The notes below the pieces were generated by a model, which was given only the letters and a program-made list of their open reading frames with translations, was not told the origin of the DNA and did no database searches. From a virus: 49,115 nucleotides of DNA. Numbering within the stretch: the first letter of the stretch is position 1; every line of letters starts with the position of its first letter. This document shows positions 6,552 to 13,761 of the stretch, in pieces. The stretch lies in IMG/VR virus record IMGVR_UViG_3300036782_000013, positions 1 through 49,115 of that record, one strand, 5' to 3'. The position numbers were made by a program, and so were the translations under genes.

Positions 6552-7006
6552 TTGGCCTCCAGCATCTGCTTAGCAAGCGATTCAAGCGCCATAACTGGCA
6601 CGCCAATTTGTCCTGTTCCTTCGAACTTATTTAGAAGATGAGCGATGGCCTTCTCAACTCCCAGCGCTTCAATAGCGGCGAGGGCGGCGGAGGTGGCTGG
6701 GGTTTCTGGGTTCCAGTCATTTTCATCGAAGAAGTTATCCAGCGGCTCAAGGTCTCCGTTAAGATGCCAGTTAGCGACGTTCATCCCTTGCCCGTAAAGC
6801 TCATTGAACTCAGTTACTGCTTTTTTCAGCGCCGCATTCTCCACAGCCAGAGCATCTGCTCGTTTCTGCTGCGCATCTCGCTCAGCCTTCAAAGCTGATG
6901 CTTCATTCAATTTTCTTACCAGATATGCCACATGGCTTTCACCAGCCAACAAGTCACCAGGTAGACACTTGCCGCGCAGGAATCCTTCCATTTCGTATAC
7001 GTTCAT
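6548..7006 (-). CDS. Ea22-like accessory protein, 152 aa
   Basis: An N-terminal segment is followed by a coiled coil (about residues 33-65, KAERDAQQKRADALAVENAA) and a C-terminal ALAAIEALGVEKAI block typical of phage Ea22-like or ead proteins. It overlaps its neighbours by 4 bp on each side. Together with the genes at 3941 and 4518 it gives three related left-arm accessory proteins. Confidence 0.65.
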   Translation of the reverse strand: MNVYEMEGFLRGKCLPGDLLAGESHVAYLVRKLNEASALKAERDAQQKRADALAVENAALKKAVTEFNELYGQGMNVANWHLNGDLEPLDNFFDENDWNPETPATSAALAAIEALGVEKAIAHLLNKFEGTGQIGVPVMALESLAKQMLEAK

Positions 7007-7077
7007 GCTGCACCTATCTGTTGGTTGCTAAGTTTTTCGTATGCAGGGGCTAATTCATCGTTAATTCGTGCTGACAT
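7003..7077 (-). CDS. Micro-ORF, 24 aa
   Basis: The ORF reads MSARINDELAPAYEKLSNQQ and ends IGAA. It has a good GAGAGGA ribosome site and its TGA overlaps the next ATG (ATGA). It may be a very small protein or a coupling leader for the Ea22-like gene downstream. It is too short for similarity to help. Confidence 0.45.
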   Translation of the reverse strand: MSARINDELAPAYEKLSNQQIGAA

Positions 7078-7091
7078 ACAAATTCCTCTCG

Positions 7092-8105
7092 TTAAATTTG
7101 TTTAATTTTTGGAATGCGTCCGCGTGGTCTTGGCGTCATGCCTGGGTATCTGCCACTGGCAATGAGTACCGCTACACGACTAGCTATTTGCTTTGGCGTC
7201 CGCCCCATTTGCTCTGCAATGGTGTGGATTGGCAGGCCGTCAATATAAAATCTGGATAATTGATACTCATCGTGCGGCCCCCACGGGGTATAAAAGAACG
7301 CAGTGGAAAATCCGTGAGCGTTTGCCCACGTAACGATTGATTGTTTGGTCTTTTTGCAGTGGTTGGCGATTTCTATCGTTGGAATTTTCCCTATATTTTC
7401 AACGATGTATTTTATGTCCGCATCCGTGTAGCTACTTGAGTCGCCAGCTTTAATGTCAGATTTAATCTGAGCTTGGATTTTGTCGTTTTTGTGGGAGTTG
7501 ATGAATCGACCAATTTCTAGCCTTGTCCTTTGACACGCGCTGCTTATGGCATCAATTGATAGCTTTTCGCAGTTCTTCATGATGTAGCTGGCCTCATCCT
7601 CTGAGTAGCTATTATCTGGCTTTGGCTGCGCTTCTATCTGCTCAGGCGTTAATCGGTAGCCGCGGTTGATCGCCTTTTTGATGGCAGCATTGAACCCAAA
7701 ATGAGTGGTTACCTCACTAAGTTCCTCACCTAGGAACATGGACGCCTTGAATCTGCGCTCACCCATATCAGGCTTGTCTTTGCCAATATTTATCAGCAGA
7801 TGCTTCAAATACTGGATTTCACCGGGCATCAGCTTGCTGCAGGGTAGGTCATCCTCTTTGACGACCGTGTGAATGACCCTGTAGCTGTCTGTGAATAGCT
7901 GATAGACATAGGTGTAGTCACCATCTGGTGAGTGGAGATTGTCGGCTGGTAGATAGTGCGTCCAGCCAAGTTGTGCCAGAGGTGATTCCCGATTGATGTT
8001 TTCCAGTTTAAACACTGAAATTAGTTTTCCCGGAGACGTCATCACGTTCCCGCGAGAAAGGGCATCTCTACGAAAGTTTTTCGCATGAAGAGGACGGGTA
8101 GTCAT
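7092..8105 (-). CDS. Myb/SANT-like multi-domain phage protein, 337 aa
   Basis: The N-terminal ~150 residues (YLPADNLHSPDGDYTYVYQLF and following) are unlike anything I recognise. The C-terminal half contains three successive Myb/SANT- or HTH-like units: YSEDEASYIMKN with its AISSACQRTRLEI helix, YTDADIKYIVEN with IANHCKKTKQSI, and WGPHDEYQLSRF with IAEQMGRTPKQI. The related units occur once or twice in 8125-8487 and 18318-18779. Repeated small helical domains suggest DNA binding, perhaps in early regulation or replication. The ribosome site is GGAG. Confidence 0.65.
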   Translation of the reverse strand: MTTRPLHAKNFRRDALSRGNVMTSPGKLISVFKLENINRESPLAQLGWTHYLPADNLHSPDGDYTYVYQLFTDSYRVIHTVVKEDDLPCSKLMPGEIQYLKHLLINIGKDKPDMGERRFKASMFLGEELSEVTTHFGFNAAIKKAINRGYRLTPEQIEAQPKPDNSYSEDEASYIMKNCEKLSIDAISSACQRTRLEIGRFINSHKNDKIQAQIKSDIKAGDSSSYTDADIKYIVENIGKIPTIEIANHCKKTKQSIVTWANAHGFSTAFFYTPWGPHDEYQLSRFYIDGLPIHTIAEQMGRTPKQIASRVAVLIASGRYPGMTPRPRGRIPKIKQI

Positions 8106-8124
8106 GATGTTCTCCGGGGTGGAG

Positions 8125-8487
8125 TCAGTTTTTGGTTAGCCAGCCATTGCGGCGCAAGTTTTCAAGCAGTCGACGGTCGCCGATGCTCGCTTCACTTCTG
8201 CCGGTTAGTTCAGATATTTGCTGGTTGGAATGGGTGTTAAAGAGGGATAATTCTTCTGATGTCCATCTGTCGCATGGCTTGATTAAGTCTCTCCATTTAC
8301 TCAGAACGCGCTTTGGGTTGTTGTACTTCAATTTAAAATCGCCAACCCGGCGCAGTTTCATTTTCTTGGCTTGCTGAATGATTGCCGCCTCGGTTCGCTC
8401 CAGCTTCCTTGCGATGATTTCAACCTCCATATTTACCGGGGCCAGCCGTAGAAAAACCTTCTCGTATTCTTGCCATCTTTCAGCCAT
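8125..8487 (-). CDS. Myb/SANT-like phage protein, 120 aa
   Basis: It begins MAERWQEYEKVFLRLAP. Two units of about 50 residues each place an aromatic/acidic helix before an (I/A)-x-x-L-x-R-(T/S) helix (ARKLERTEAAIIQQA, then ISELTGRSEASIG). The pattern matches the neighbour at 7092. A GAGGTGA ribosome site precedes the ATG. It is probably a small DNA-binding protein. Function unknown. Confidence 0.6.
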   Translation of the reverse strand: MAERWQEYEKVFLRLAPVNMEVEIIARKLERTEAAIIQQAKKMKLRRVGDFKLKYNNPKRVLSKWRDLIKPCDRWTSEELSLFNTHSNQQISELTGRSEASIGDRRLLENLRRNGWLTKN

Positions 8488-8498
8488 ATATCACCTCA

Positions 8499-8981
8499 TC
8501 ACTTGATGATTAGGGATGGTTTACCAAGCTTTATCTGAGCGCCAGGAACGACGATGCCAGCGTCTAGTTGATGCTTGATAGCCAGCTTATCCGGCTTGAC
8601 TACTGTCTCGTACTCAACGAATTCAATCGGCAGGATAGATGCGTCAGTGATATCGACCTGGCGAGATGGAACACGAACGGTGACTTGGTGCAACCCTGCT
8701 CGTATTGACTTCTTGCCAGCGGTTTCAAGCGATTTGGCTATGTATTCCTTGATGCTTGAAATCTTGTTTTCGACTACCGTTGCTCTTTCCTGTAGCGACT
8801 TTGATTCATTTCTCAAAGCCTCTGCATAGCGTTGCTCGTTTTTACAGATGGCGAGCAACTGCTCGACCTTGTCAACCATCTCTCCATCAATTCCTTCGAT
8901 GGTGTCGGCGATCATGTCTGGCTCCAATCCAGAGTCCATGAGCTTCGCGTAATCATTGGCGATATCGTATAGCTTGCTCAT
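8499..8981 (-). CDS. Siphovirus Gp157-family protein, 160 aa
   Basis: The N-terminal two thirds is a long helical/coiled region (YDIANDYAKLMDSG, then KVEQLLAICKNEQRYAEAL). It is followed by a beta-rich tail ending KLGKPSLIIK. This is the layout of the Gp157 family (first described in Streptococcus phage resistance). In lambdoid phages it is regularly paired with a recT/bet gene, as here, where it directly follows recT with a one-base overlap. It presumably helps recombination or DNA protection, but its mechanism is not established. Confidence 0.8.
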   Translation of the reverse strand: MSKLYDIANDYAKLMDSGLEPDMIADTIEGIDGEMVDKVEQLLAICKNEQRYAEALRNESKSLQERATVVENKISSIKEYIAKSLETAGKKSIRAGLHQVTVRVPSRQVDITDASILPIEFVEYETVVKPDKLAIKHQLDAGIVVPGAQIKLGKPSLIIK

Positions 8982-9883
8982 TATACCGCTCCTTCAAGCT
9001 GTGCCTTGCGTTCTGAATAGATGGCCTGAACGTTCTGCTGAAGCTTCATGCCGCGAGTTAATTTGAAGGCATCAGCAAATAGTGGCTTGAGTTCATCCAT
9101 GCTTTCTGACGCTTCCATTCTCTGGCAAATGCCTTCTACCAGCTCGTAAACCTCCTGTTTGCGCGCGTTCTCACCTTCGATAACTTCGCTTTCAGGTGTG
9201 TGTGGCATTACCGGCTCTTGATGCGTTCCTTCCTCTTCATTAAGGACGTGGATTGCATTATCCAGGCGTTCAGCGCGCGGCCAATATTTGCTTGCCCGCT
9301 TGACGATTGTTTTGCGCGCCATTTCCGCCCAGAATGTCTTCCATGGTCCGTTCTTTGCCTTACTGGTAGATTCGGTCGCCTTTATCTCTGCGAGGCTCAT
9401 TTCCTCTGTGAGGTAGTCTCCTTCAGGGGTCTTAACCGTGCAGTAGCCGCCGACCACATTACCGCGCTCGCCAAAAGCGTTGTACTTATGCGTAGGCGCG
9501 CTATCCAACCCATTCGATTCGTAGGTATCATTCGAGTAAACCAGCTTGCACTGTCCCCACTTAATCGACCCGGTAGCCTGAGCCAGATGTAAAAGGCCCA
9601 TATAGCTGATATCAAGGCAAACCATGCCATCACGCGGAACGAGGTAAGCCAGCTTGCTCGCCGGATTCAAAGTAATGCCGATTGCTGCCACGTTAATGAT
9701 CGCGTTTTGCGCACTTGCTGGATTGCCAATCGCCGTTTTCGTCAAGAAATCGTTCTTCTGGAAAAGCTGCATCGCGAACTGGCTTTCCTTAGCCCAAGCA
9801 ACATGTTTCTCAGCTTCTTTGGTCAGTGCCCCATGAAATAATGGCTCCTGCTGTTTAACGAATTCAACAATGCTAAAGCTCAT
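8981..9883 (-). CDS. recT: RecT-family single-strand annealing recombinase, 300 aa
   Basis: RecT-like proteins bind ssDNA and anneal complementary strands during phage recombination and recircularisation. Family hallmarks are visible: NPASAQNAIINVAAIGITLNP, the LVPRDGMVCLDISYMGLLHLA block, the YSNDTYE and GYCTVKTPEGD segments, and WAEMARKTIVKRASKYWP near the end of the core. The ATG at 9883 overlaps the upstream stop, and a preceding GTG is less likely. No RecE- or lambda Exo-type nuclease is encoded nearby, so it may work with host nucleases. Confidence 0.93.
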   Translation of the reverse strand: MSFSIVEFVKQQEPLFHGALTKEAEKHVAWAKESQFAMQLFQKNDFLTKTAIGNPASAQNAIINVAAIGITLNPASKLAYLVPRDGMVCLDISYMGLLHLAQATGSIKWGQCKLVYSNDTYESNGLDSAPTHKYNAFGERGNVVGGYCTVKTPEGDYLTEEMSLAEIKATESTSKAKNGPWKTFWAEMARKTIVKRASKYWPRAERLDNAIHVLNEEEGTHQEPVMPHTPESEVIEGENARKQEVYELVEGICQRMEASESMDELKPLFADAFKLTRGMKLQQNVQAIYSERKAQLEGAV

Positions 9884-10185
9884 CACGCCACCTCGTCATA
9901 ACTGTGTTTATTTCGGTAAATTTCCAAGGCCCGTTGATGCTTGACCAACTCAGTTAACCCATCCCAAATTGCCTTGCTGGCTAACTCCTGGTATTCGGTT
10001 GAGTCGGTACCAATTTCCATCACATCGTCATCAATACCGGGTAGGTTCTGTTTGAGCATTTCAGTGAAGTGGTGAATTCGGAACTGCTTGTCAAGACGTT
10101 CAACTTCGCTGTAGACGGCCTCATTGTCCTGTTCGGTAAAACTGGCAACGATGCGTTTAATTTCTAGTGCCTGCAGTGCGTTCAT
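9883..10185 (-). CDS. Hypothetical early protein, 100 aa, next to recT
   Basis: I take the ATG at 10185 (MNALQALEIKRIVASF) because GGAGG lies just upstream. It is an acidic, helical protein. It sits where exonuclease-associated small proteins occur in other lambdoid phages but shows no nuclease motif. Its stop overlaps the recT start. Confidence 0.6.
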   Translation of the reverse strand: MNALQALEIKRIVASFTEQDNEAVYSEVERLDKQFRIHHFTEMLKQNLPGIDDDVMEIGTDSTEYQELASKAIWDGLTELVKHQRALEIYRNKHSYDEVA

Positions 10186-10298
10186 TTCGACCTCCAAGCT
10201 TGCTTGAGTTGAACCATTGCCATAGCCCAGAGAGCAGGACTATGCAGCCTGATAGCTGCTCTGGCGGTAAACTGCGCAGTGTTGAATGCGTTGTTCAT
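10182..10298 (-). CDS. Small protein, 38 aa
   Basis: Reads MNNAFNTAQFTARAAIRLHS, then a short hydrophobic/amphipathic segment (ALWAMAMVQL) and a basic end (KQAWRSK). A GGAG site precedes the ATG, and both ends overlap neighbouring genes by 4 bp. It could be a Kil-like or membrane-associated peptide. That is only a size and position analogy. Confidence 0.55.
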   Translation of the reverse strand: MNNAFNTAQFTARAAIRLHSPALWAMAMVQLKQAWRSK

Positions 10299-10861
10299 GG
10301 TTTTTTCTCCAGGTATCTAAATGAGTGACCCCTGTGAATTTTCTGAATTCCCCTCGCACACCGAATCACCGATGACTGGCTAAATCCCATGTCTTCTATA
10401 TTTTTCCGCCCAGATAGAGTAAAAACCTCATTTGAAATTTGGTTTTTAGCCTCTACAGCTAAGCCAAATCTGCTATGTGAACTTCCTGGGCTTGTATTTT
10501 TGGGCGGGAGTTTAAGTCCCGTGCGATAGGCATGAAGTTCATTTTCCGACGCCGTGCACCATTCAAGATTTGAAGCTCGATTATCTGCCTTAACTCCATT
10601 TTTGTGGTTTACTATCTCGCCGCCGCCGCGACAAAAAGCCTTAGCCACCAATCTATGAATTGTTTTTCTATGCTGTTTACCTAATCGATTAATTCCAACG
10701 GTTAGATATCCATATCTATCTGGTGTCTTTGTAAGATAAACCTGTTCATATTTTCTTCCGTTTTTGGCCACCCTTGGTTTAGTTCTTGCATTTCCCAAAG
10801 ACGATATTTCACAGATTTCTTCGAACCCGAAGGCATCAGCCCACTCTTCATGTTCTTGCAT
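10295..10861 (-). CDS. HNH homing endonuclease with NUMOD domains, 188 aa
   Basis: Free-standing phage homing nuclease. Residues 7-60 form a NUMOD4-type region (FEEICEISSLGNARTK), followed by an HNH_3 domain with His70 (TIHRLVAKAF), VNHKNG (85-89), and N-(3)-N-LEWCT (94-103). The C-terminal SGRKNIEDMGFSQSSVIRCARG resembles a NUMOD1 DNA-binding helix. It starts inside the 3' end of the upstream ORF by 14 bp and overlaps the next by 4 bp, so it has been fitted into the operon. It probably spreads itself between related phages. Confidence 0.88.
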   Translation of the reverse strand: MQEHEEWADAFGFEEICEISSLGNARTKPRVAKNGRKYEQVYLTKTPDRYGYLTVGINRLGKQHRKTIHRLVAKAFCRGGGEIVNHKNGVKADNRASNLEWCTASENELHAYRTGLKLPPKNTSPGSSHSRFGLAVEAKNQISNEVFTLSGRKNIEDMGFSQSSVIRCARGIQKIHRGHSFRYLEKKP

Positions 10862-10994
10862 CTGGTTCGCCTCGCTGATTTAACGTGTCTTTCAACCAAC
10901 GCCCGATAACACGCATCCGGCGAGTGATAATTTCGAGTAGTGATTCATATTGAGTGCCCACGAGCGGGCACCCAGCGTAAGCAAGTTGCTTCAT
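10848..10994 (-). CDS. Small early protein, 48 aa
   Basis: Begins MKQLAYAGCPLVGTQYESLL with AGGAG at good spacing. Its last 14 bp overlap the start of the HNH gene. The C-terminus may have been altered by the arrival of that mobile gene. No family recognised. Confidence 0.6.
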   Translation of the reverse strand: MKQLAYAGCPLVGTQYESLLEIITRRMRVIGRWLKDTLNQRGEPDART

Positions 10995-11060
10995 GGGTAA
11001 CTCCTGATTGATAGGTATTCATTGCTGAACCAACTCGTAAATTGGCTTAGCGATGGGAAT

Positions 11061-11083
11061 AAAAAAGCCGCTCTTAGGCGGCT
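11061..11083 (-). terminator. Intrinsic terminator in the left operon
   Basis: AGCCGC (11066-11071) pairs with GCGGCT (11078-11083) around a 6-nt loop, and on the minus strand the stem is followed by six U. It overlaps the stop codon of the gene at 11074-11454. A T-run on the plus side (11085-11092) could make it bidirectional. N-modified polymerase from pL would be expected to read through. Confidence 0.7.
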
Positions 11084-11454
11084 GTGTTTTTTAGTTCAGA
11101 TATCTGCATATCTATGTCAGCTAATTGTGATGCGAAGCTGTTCTCCAATTTTCGCCTTAAAGCAATAAGAGCCTTTTCTTTGGTGCTGTATTGAGCAATT
11201 CCCTGCTGACAAGCGTTCTTTGGTCTGATTCCATCAACAACACGTCCATCTCCATGAAAGCTGGGGCTAGACCAGGATTCATAAACGGCACCCCGATAAC
11301 TGTTAATGCTCCACCCATTAACATAAGAATCGAAGTTGCTTGGACGGGGCAAATCAGGGCTGCTATCGCCATCCGTCCATCGGAGAGATTTATTCAACAA
11401 GGCCTCCCGTCTCAACTCGTCGAATGCTTCCTTTTCTTTTTTGTTCATAGCCAT
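11074..11454 (-). CDS. Hypothetical early protein, 126 aa
   Basis: I start at the ATG giving MAMNKKEKEAFDELRRE, which has GAGGATG upstream. The N- and C-terminal parts are helical and the middle (NGWSINSYRGAVYESWSSPS) is rich in aromatic and serine residues. The end of the gene runs into its own terminator. Function unknown. Confidence 0.6.
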   Translation of the reverse strand: MAMNKKEKEAFDELRREALLNKSLRWTDGDSSPDLPRPSNFDSYVNGWSINSYRGAVYESWSSPSFHGDGRVVDGIRPKNACQQGIAQYSTKEKALIALRRKLENSFASQLADIDMQISELKNTAA

Positions 11455-11572
11455 AGCGGCATCCTCTTTTAAAAAAATTGGCCGCACAAGGCAGCCCGAA
11501 GTGATGATAAGAGGGGTTATGTCTTCTTACTGGTACATCAGCAAGCCCGCTAGATAACGAGCTTTGGGATGG

Positions 11573-11764
11573 TCAGCTGGATTGCTTTACGCTGTAGTTA
11601 CCGTTCTTTTTTGCTTCAACGCTGAAATAAGAGGAATCTGTCATGCCAATTCCCCACGAATTATTTGTTCCGTCGCCATCGCGTTTTTCTTTGATGAAGT
11701 ACCGCAACGCAGATATCGCAGCATCAAGGTCATCTCGCGATTTAATCGTTATGGTTACTCTCAT
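11573..11764 (-). CDS. Hypothetical protein, 63 aa
   Basis: The ATG at 11764 (MRVTITIKSRDDLDAAISAL) has AGGAGTG upstream and overlaps the stop of the small membrane protein gene. Predicted beta-alpha-beta fold. It is followed by about 120 bp without a clear gene before the next gene begins. Function unknown. Confidence 0.6.
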   Translation of the reverse strand: MRVTITIKSRDDLDAAISALRYFIKEKRDGDGTNNSWGIGMTDSSYFSVEAKKNGNYSVKQSS

Positions 11765-11856
11765 CACGACACTCCTATCATTCCAATAATAACCAGCGAC
11801 CATATGAGGGCGCAGACGACTAATACCCCAAACCAAACCTTTGTGTTGTACGGCAT
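11764..11856 (-). CDS. Single-pass membrane micro-protein, 30 aa
   Basis: It reads MPYNTKVWFGVLVVCALIWS and continues hydrophobic to residue 30, which is one transmembrane helix with almost no tails. GGAGGG precedes the ATG at good spacing, and the stop overlaps the next start. Very small membrane proteins like this are common but poorly annotated in lambdoid left operons. Confidence 0.55.
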   Translation of the reverse strand: MPYNTKVWFGVLVVCALIWSLVIIGMIGVS

Positions 11857-11870
11857 ACTGCACCCTCCAG

Positions 11871-11898
11871 TTAAAAGAAAAGCCTCCGAAGAGGCTTT
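11871..11898 (-). terminator. Intrinsic terminator in the pL operon
   Basis: On the minus strand AAAGCCTC (11891-11898 complement) pairs perfectly with GAGGCTTT around a 4-nt TTCG loop and is followed by TTCTTTT. It lies downstream of N and its neighbour and upstream of the rest of the operon, the place expected for a tL-type terminator read through only with N. Confidence 0.8.
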
Positions 11899-11905
11899 GT
11901 GTTTG

Positions 11906-12040
11906 CGCTTTCCCCAGACATGACAGTCCATGTCAATGCTATTCAGATGAGCACCTGTCGGTTGTTCTCAGCAGCTGACACGCATGGATTAGGTTATGAG
12001 CCCGTCATGCGCTGGCACTCATTTGAATAGCACCAGAGTG
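11906..12040. other. Non-coding, highly structured segment between early genes
   Basis: A 14-bp inverted repeat (11938-11951 with 12018-12031, one mismatch) encloses 66 bp. On its right side ATAGCAC-CAGA-GTGCTAT (12027-12044) is a perfect 7-bp hairpin competing for some of the same bases. On its left TGACA-GTCCA-TGTCA (11921-11935) is another. No T-tract follows the 7-bp hairpin. It might be a processed RNA, an antitermination element or a small RNA. Confidence 0.45.
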
Positions 12041-12307
12041 CTATCCGTTATCGTTGATAGTTGCTGCGAAATCTTGGAGTAGGGTGCGAGCGCTACCATT
12101 CAGCGTCTTATTGTCTGTGCGCACACGGCTCATTGCTGATGTAATCTTGGAGCCAAGCTCACTAGGTCGCATGTGCAAGACCAGCTCGTTAAAGAAGCTC
12201 ACAAACTCGCTGTCGTAGAAATTTGCAAACTGCTCTGCTAACTGCTCCGGTGTCAGCTTTACCGTTACATCCAGTTGTACGGGGACGACTATGTTACGGT
12301 TAGACAT
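12041..12307 (-). CDS. Hypothetical early protein, 88 aa
   Basis: The ATG at 12307 (MSNRNIVVPVQLDVTVKLTP) has CGAGG upstream. A longer reading would run into N. The middle PEQLAEQFANFYDSEFVSFFN is acidic and aromatic. It lies just after N in the pL operon. No family recognised. Confidence 0.6.
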   Translation of the reverse strand: MSNRNIVVPVQLDVTVKLTPEQLAEQFANFYDSEFVSFFNELVLHMRPSELGSKITSAMSRVRTDNKTLNGSARTLLQDFAATINDNG

Positions 12308-12323
12308 GATTGCCTCGGTGGCT

Positions 12324-12590
12324 CTATCGAGCCGTGATTTTCTCAGACTTACGATGACCTGCTGCGAACATTGCCACTTGCGGCAAACACATCGCACCGC
12401 CTTCTGATGCTTCGTGAACCGGTCGAGGACAGGCTTTGTAGTCAATCAGCGATAATGCCTTGGCTACTTTCGAGCTGCCTACAAGGGCTGTAGCAATGCT
12501 CTTGCTCAACCTGATATCCTTTGTTGCCTCTGCACGTTCAGCCGCTCTACGGAGCTTTCGGCGCAGCTTGCAGCGTTCTCTTGCGTTCAT
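12324..12590 (-). CDS. N: N-type transcription antitermination protein, 88 aa
   Basis: The N-terminus is an arginine-rich helix (MNARERCKLRRKLRRAAERA) like the boxB RNA-binding motifs of lambda, P22 and phage 21 N proteins. The last 15 residues (FAAGHRKSEKITAR) closely resemble the end of P22 gp24 as I remember it. It would bind boxB in the nut RNAs with NusA and make polymerase from pL and pR resist terminators. It is the first gene of the pL operon, as N should be. CAGGAG precedes the ATG. Confidence 0.85.
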   Translation of the reverse strand: MNARERCKLRRKLRRAAERAEATKDIRLSKSIATALVGSSKVAKALSLIDYKACPRPVHEASEGGAMCLPQVAMFAAGHRKSEKITAR

Positions 12591-12723
12591 GGATAATCTC
12601 CTGTGGATTGGCTTAGGTAGTGTGGTGGTTCGCGCCTTATGGGCCTCTGCGAATATCTATCCCATCGCTTCCAGGCTGCGCCGAAGCGCCCACCACACTC
12701 CAAAGCCAACTGCACCTTGGTGT

Positions 12724-12761
12724 ACACCTCTCGGCATACAAATCTGATTGTTAAAGAAGCA
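12724..12761 (-). promoter_or_regulatory. nutL candidate (boxA and possible boxB)
   Basis: On the minus strand the boxA-like TGCTTCTTTAACA (12749-12761) lies between pL and N. Eleven bases later ATGCC-GAGA-GGTGT (12724-12737) can form a 5-bp stem (two wobble pairs) with a GNRA-type loop, as boxB RNAs do. BoxA is convincing and boxB tentative. Confidence 0.55.
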
Positions 12762-12829
12762 GCCTGACATCATGTCTGGCGCGGCTGGTAGGTCCGTCTG
12801 CCGCATCGAGATTTCGTTTCGATGAGCTA

Positions 12830-12858
12830 ATTTAAAACCATGGTTGTATTTATGTCAA
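12830..12858 (-). promoter_or_regulatory. pL, early leftward promoter
   Basis: A perfect TTGACA (12853-12858) and TTAAAT (12830-12835) are spaced 17 bp on the minus strand. Two operator-like palindromes cover the -10/spacer and -35 regions. It drives N and the whole left operon through alpA. Confidence 0.8.
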
Positions 12859-12871
12859 CAACTCAAGTTGT
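12834..12871. promoter_or_regulatory. OL operators (two sites)
   Basis: AAAAC-CATG-GTTGT (12834-12847) and ACAAC-TCAA-GTTGT (12858-12871) are near-palindromes with centres 24 bp apart. The same pattern recurs in OR. Additional GGTTGT half-sites occur at about 12884, 12897 and 12907, which may provide a weaker third site. Confidence 0.7.
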
Positions 12872-12984
12872 AAAATGAGGCGTGGTTGTTTTAAGTGGTT
12901 GTTTTTGGTTGTATTAAAGTTTATTTATTTTGCAATTTGATACAGATTAAAACTGGATGGGTAGGGATTTTAGGTGGGGAGAAC

Positions 12985-13009
12985 GTAAAAGCTCGGAGTT
13001 ACCGAGCTT
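12985..13009 (-). terminator. cI terminator
   Basis: AAGCTCGG-TAACT-CCGAGCTT (12989-13009) is a perfect 8-bp stem followed on the minus strand by UUUU. It lies 11 bp beyond the cI stop codon and ends the repressor transcript before pL. No rex-like genes lie between. The 13010-12600 interval otherwise holds only pL, OL and nutL. Confidence 0.8.
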
Positions 13010-13019
13010 GAGGTGTGGC

Positions 13020-13754
13020 TCAAAGCAAAACTGAGTACCAGAAAACGCGTCCAATAATTTCTACTTCGTTAATATCTTTCTCCTCTGGCTCATGTTCTGC
13101 AGCATTGTAACTCCTGATGCTGATTCTGTCGGGGCCGACACGATAAAGAAGCTTGATCCGTTTCCAGCCATCTTGGCTTATAGCGTAGATTTTGCCATCG
13201 ACGATCTGCTTATCATCTGTATTGACCGCAACCGTAGTACCGTCTGGTATGTTTGGCTCCATGCTATTCCCACGAGCAGGGAAGCAGAGCACTCCTTTGC
13301 CATCGGTACTCGCACCAACTCGGCGCAATGTGGCTTTGGAGAATCTCAATTTGAATCCGTTATAGTCTTCTTCGTTATAACTTCCGTCCCCAGCTGCGAG
13401 AGAAATATCTCGCAAAAAAGGCACCTCTACTTCTTCCCTTAGTAAAGGGGTATTGCTATCCCATGAATCAACCTTCTCCCAATCGCTTTCAGGCGGGATT
13501 GTAGAGTCGGGGTGATAAAAGGAAGAAATACCATCCTCGCCATCCTTCATTGGCCCACTTTGACTGCTTAGCCATTCAGGACGCACGTCTAATGCCTTGG
13601 CTATCTCCACAATCTTAGTGGATGTCTTGGCATTGCCGGAAGCTATCTTCTGTATTGCAGCCTGTGACACACCAACTTTTTCAGCTAGTGCGGACTGCGT
13701 CATGTTTTTGGCCGCCATTGCGACTTTTAAGCGTTGAGCAAGAGTCATTTTCAT
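13020..13754 (-). CDS. cI: CI-type prophage repressor, 244 aa
   Basis: This LexA-like repressor has an HTH_3 DNA-binding domain (about residues 5-58, QSALAEKVGVSQAAIQKIASG) and a C-terminal S24 peptidase domain. The self-cleavage site Ala121-Gly122 (LAAGDG), Ser164 (GNSM) and Lys201 (RIKLL) are all present, so RecA-stimulated cleavage during SOS should inactivate it. The serine-lysine spacing of 37 equals that of LexA. I start at the ATG at 13754. A TTG two codons earlier is unlikely. No ribosome site is present, and the predicted pRM start coincides with the ATG, so the mRNA is probably leaderless. Confidence 0.93.
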   Translation of the reverse strand: MKMTLAQRLKVAMAAKNMTQSALAEKVGVSQAAIQKIASGNAKTSTKIVEIAKALDVRPEWLSSQSGPMKDGEDGISSFYHPDSTIPPESDWEKVDSWDSNTPLLREEVEVPFLRDISLAAGDGSYNEEDYNGFKLRFSKATLRRVGASTDGKGVLCFPARGNSMEPNIPDGTTVAVNTDDKQIVDGKIYAISQDGWKRIKLLYRVGPDRISIRSYNAAEHEPEEKDINEVEIIGRVFWYSVLL

Positions 13755-13761
13755 AACCAAG

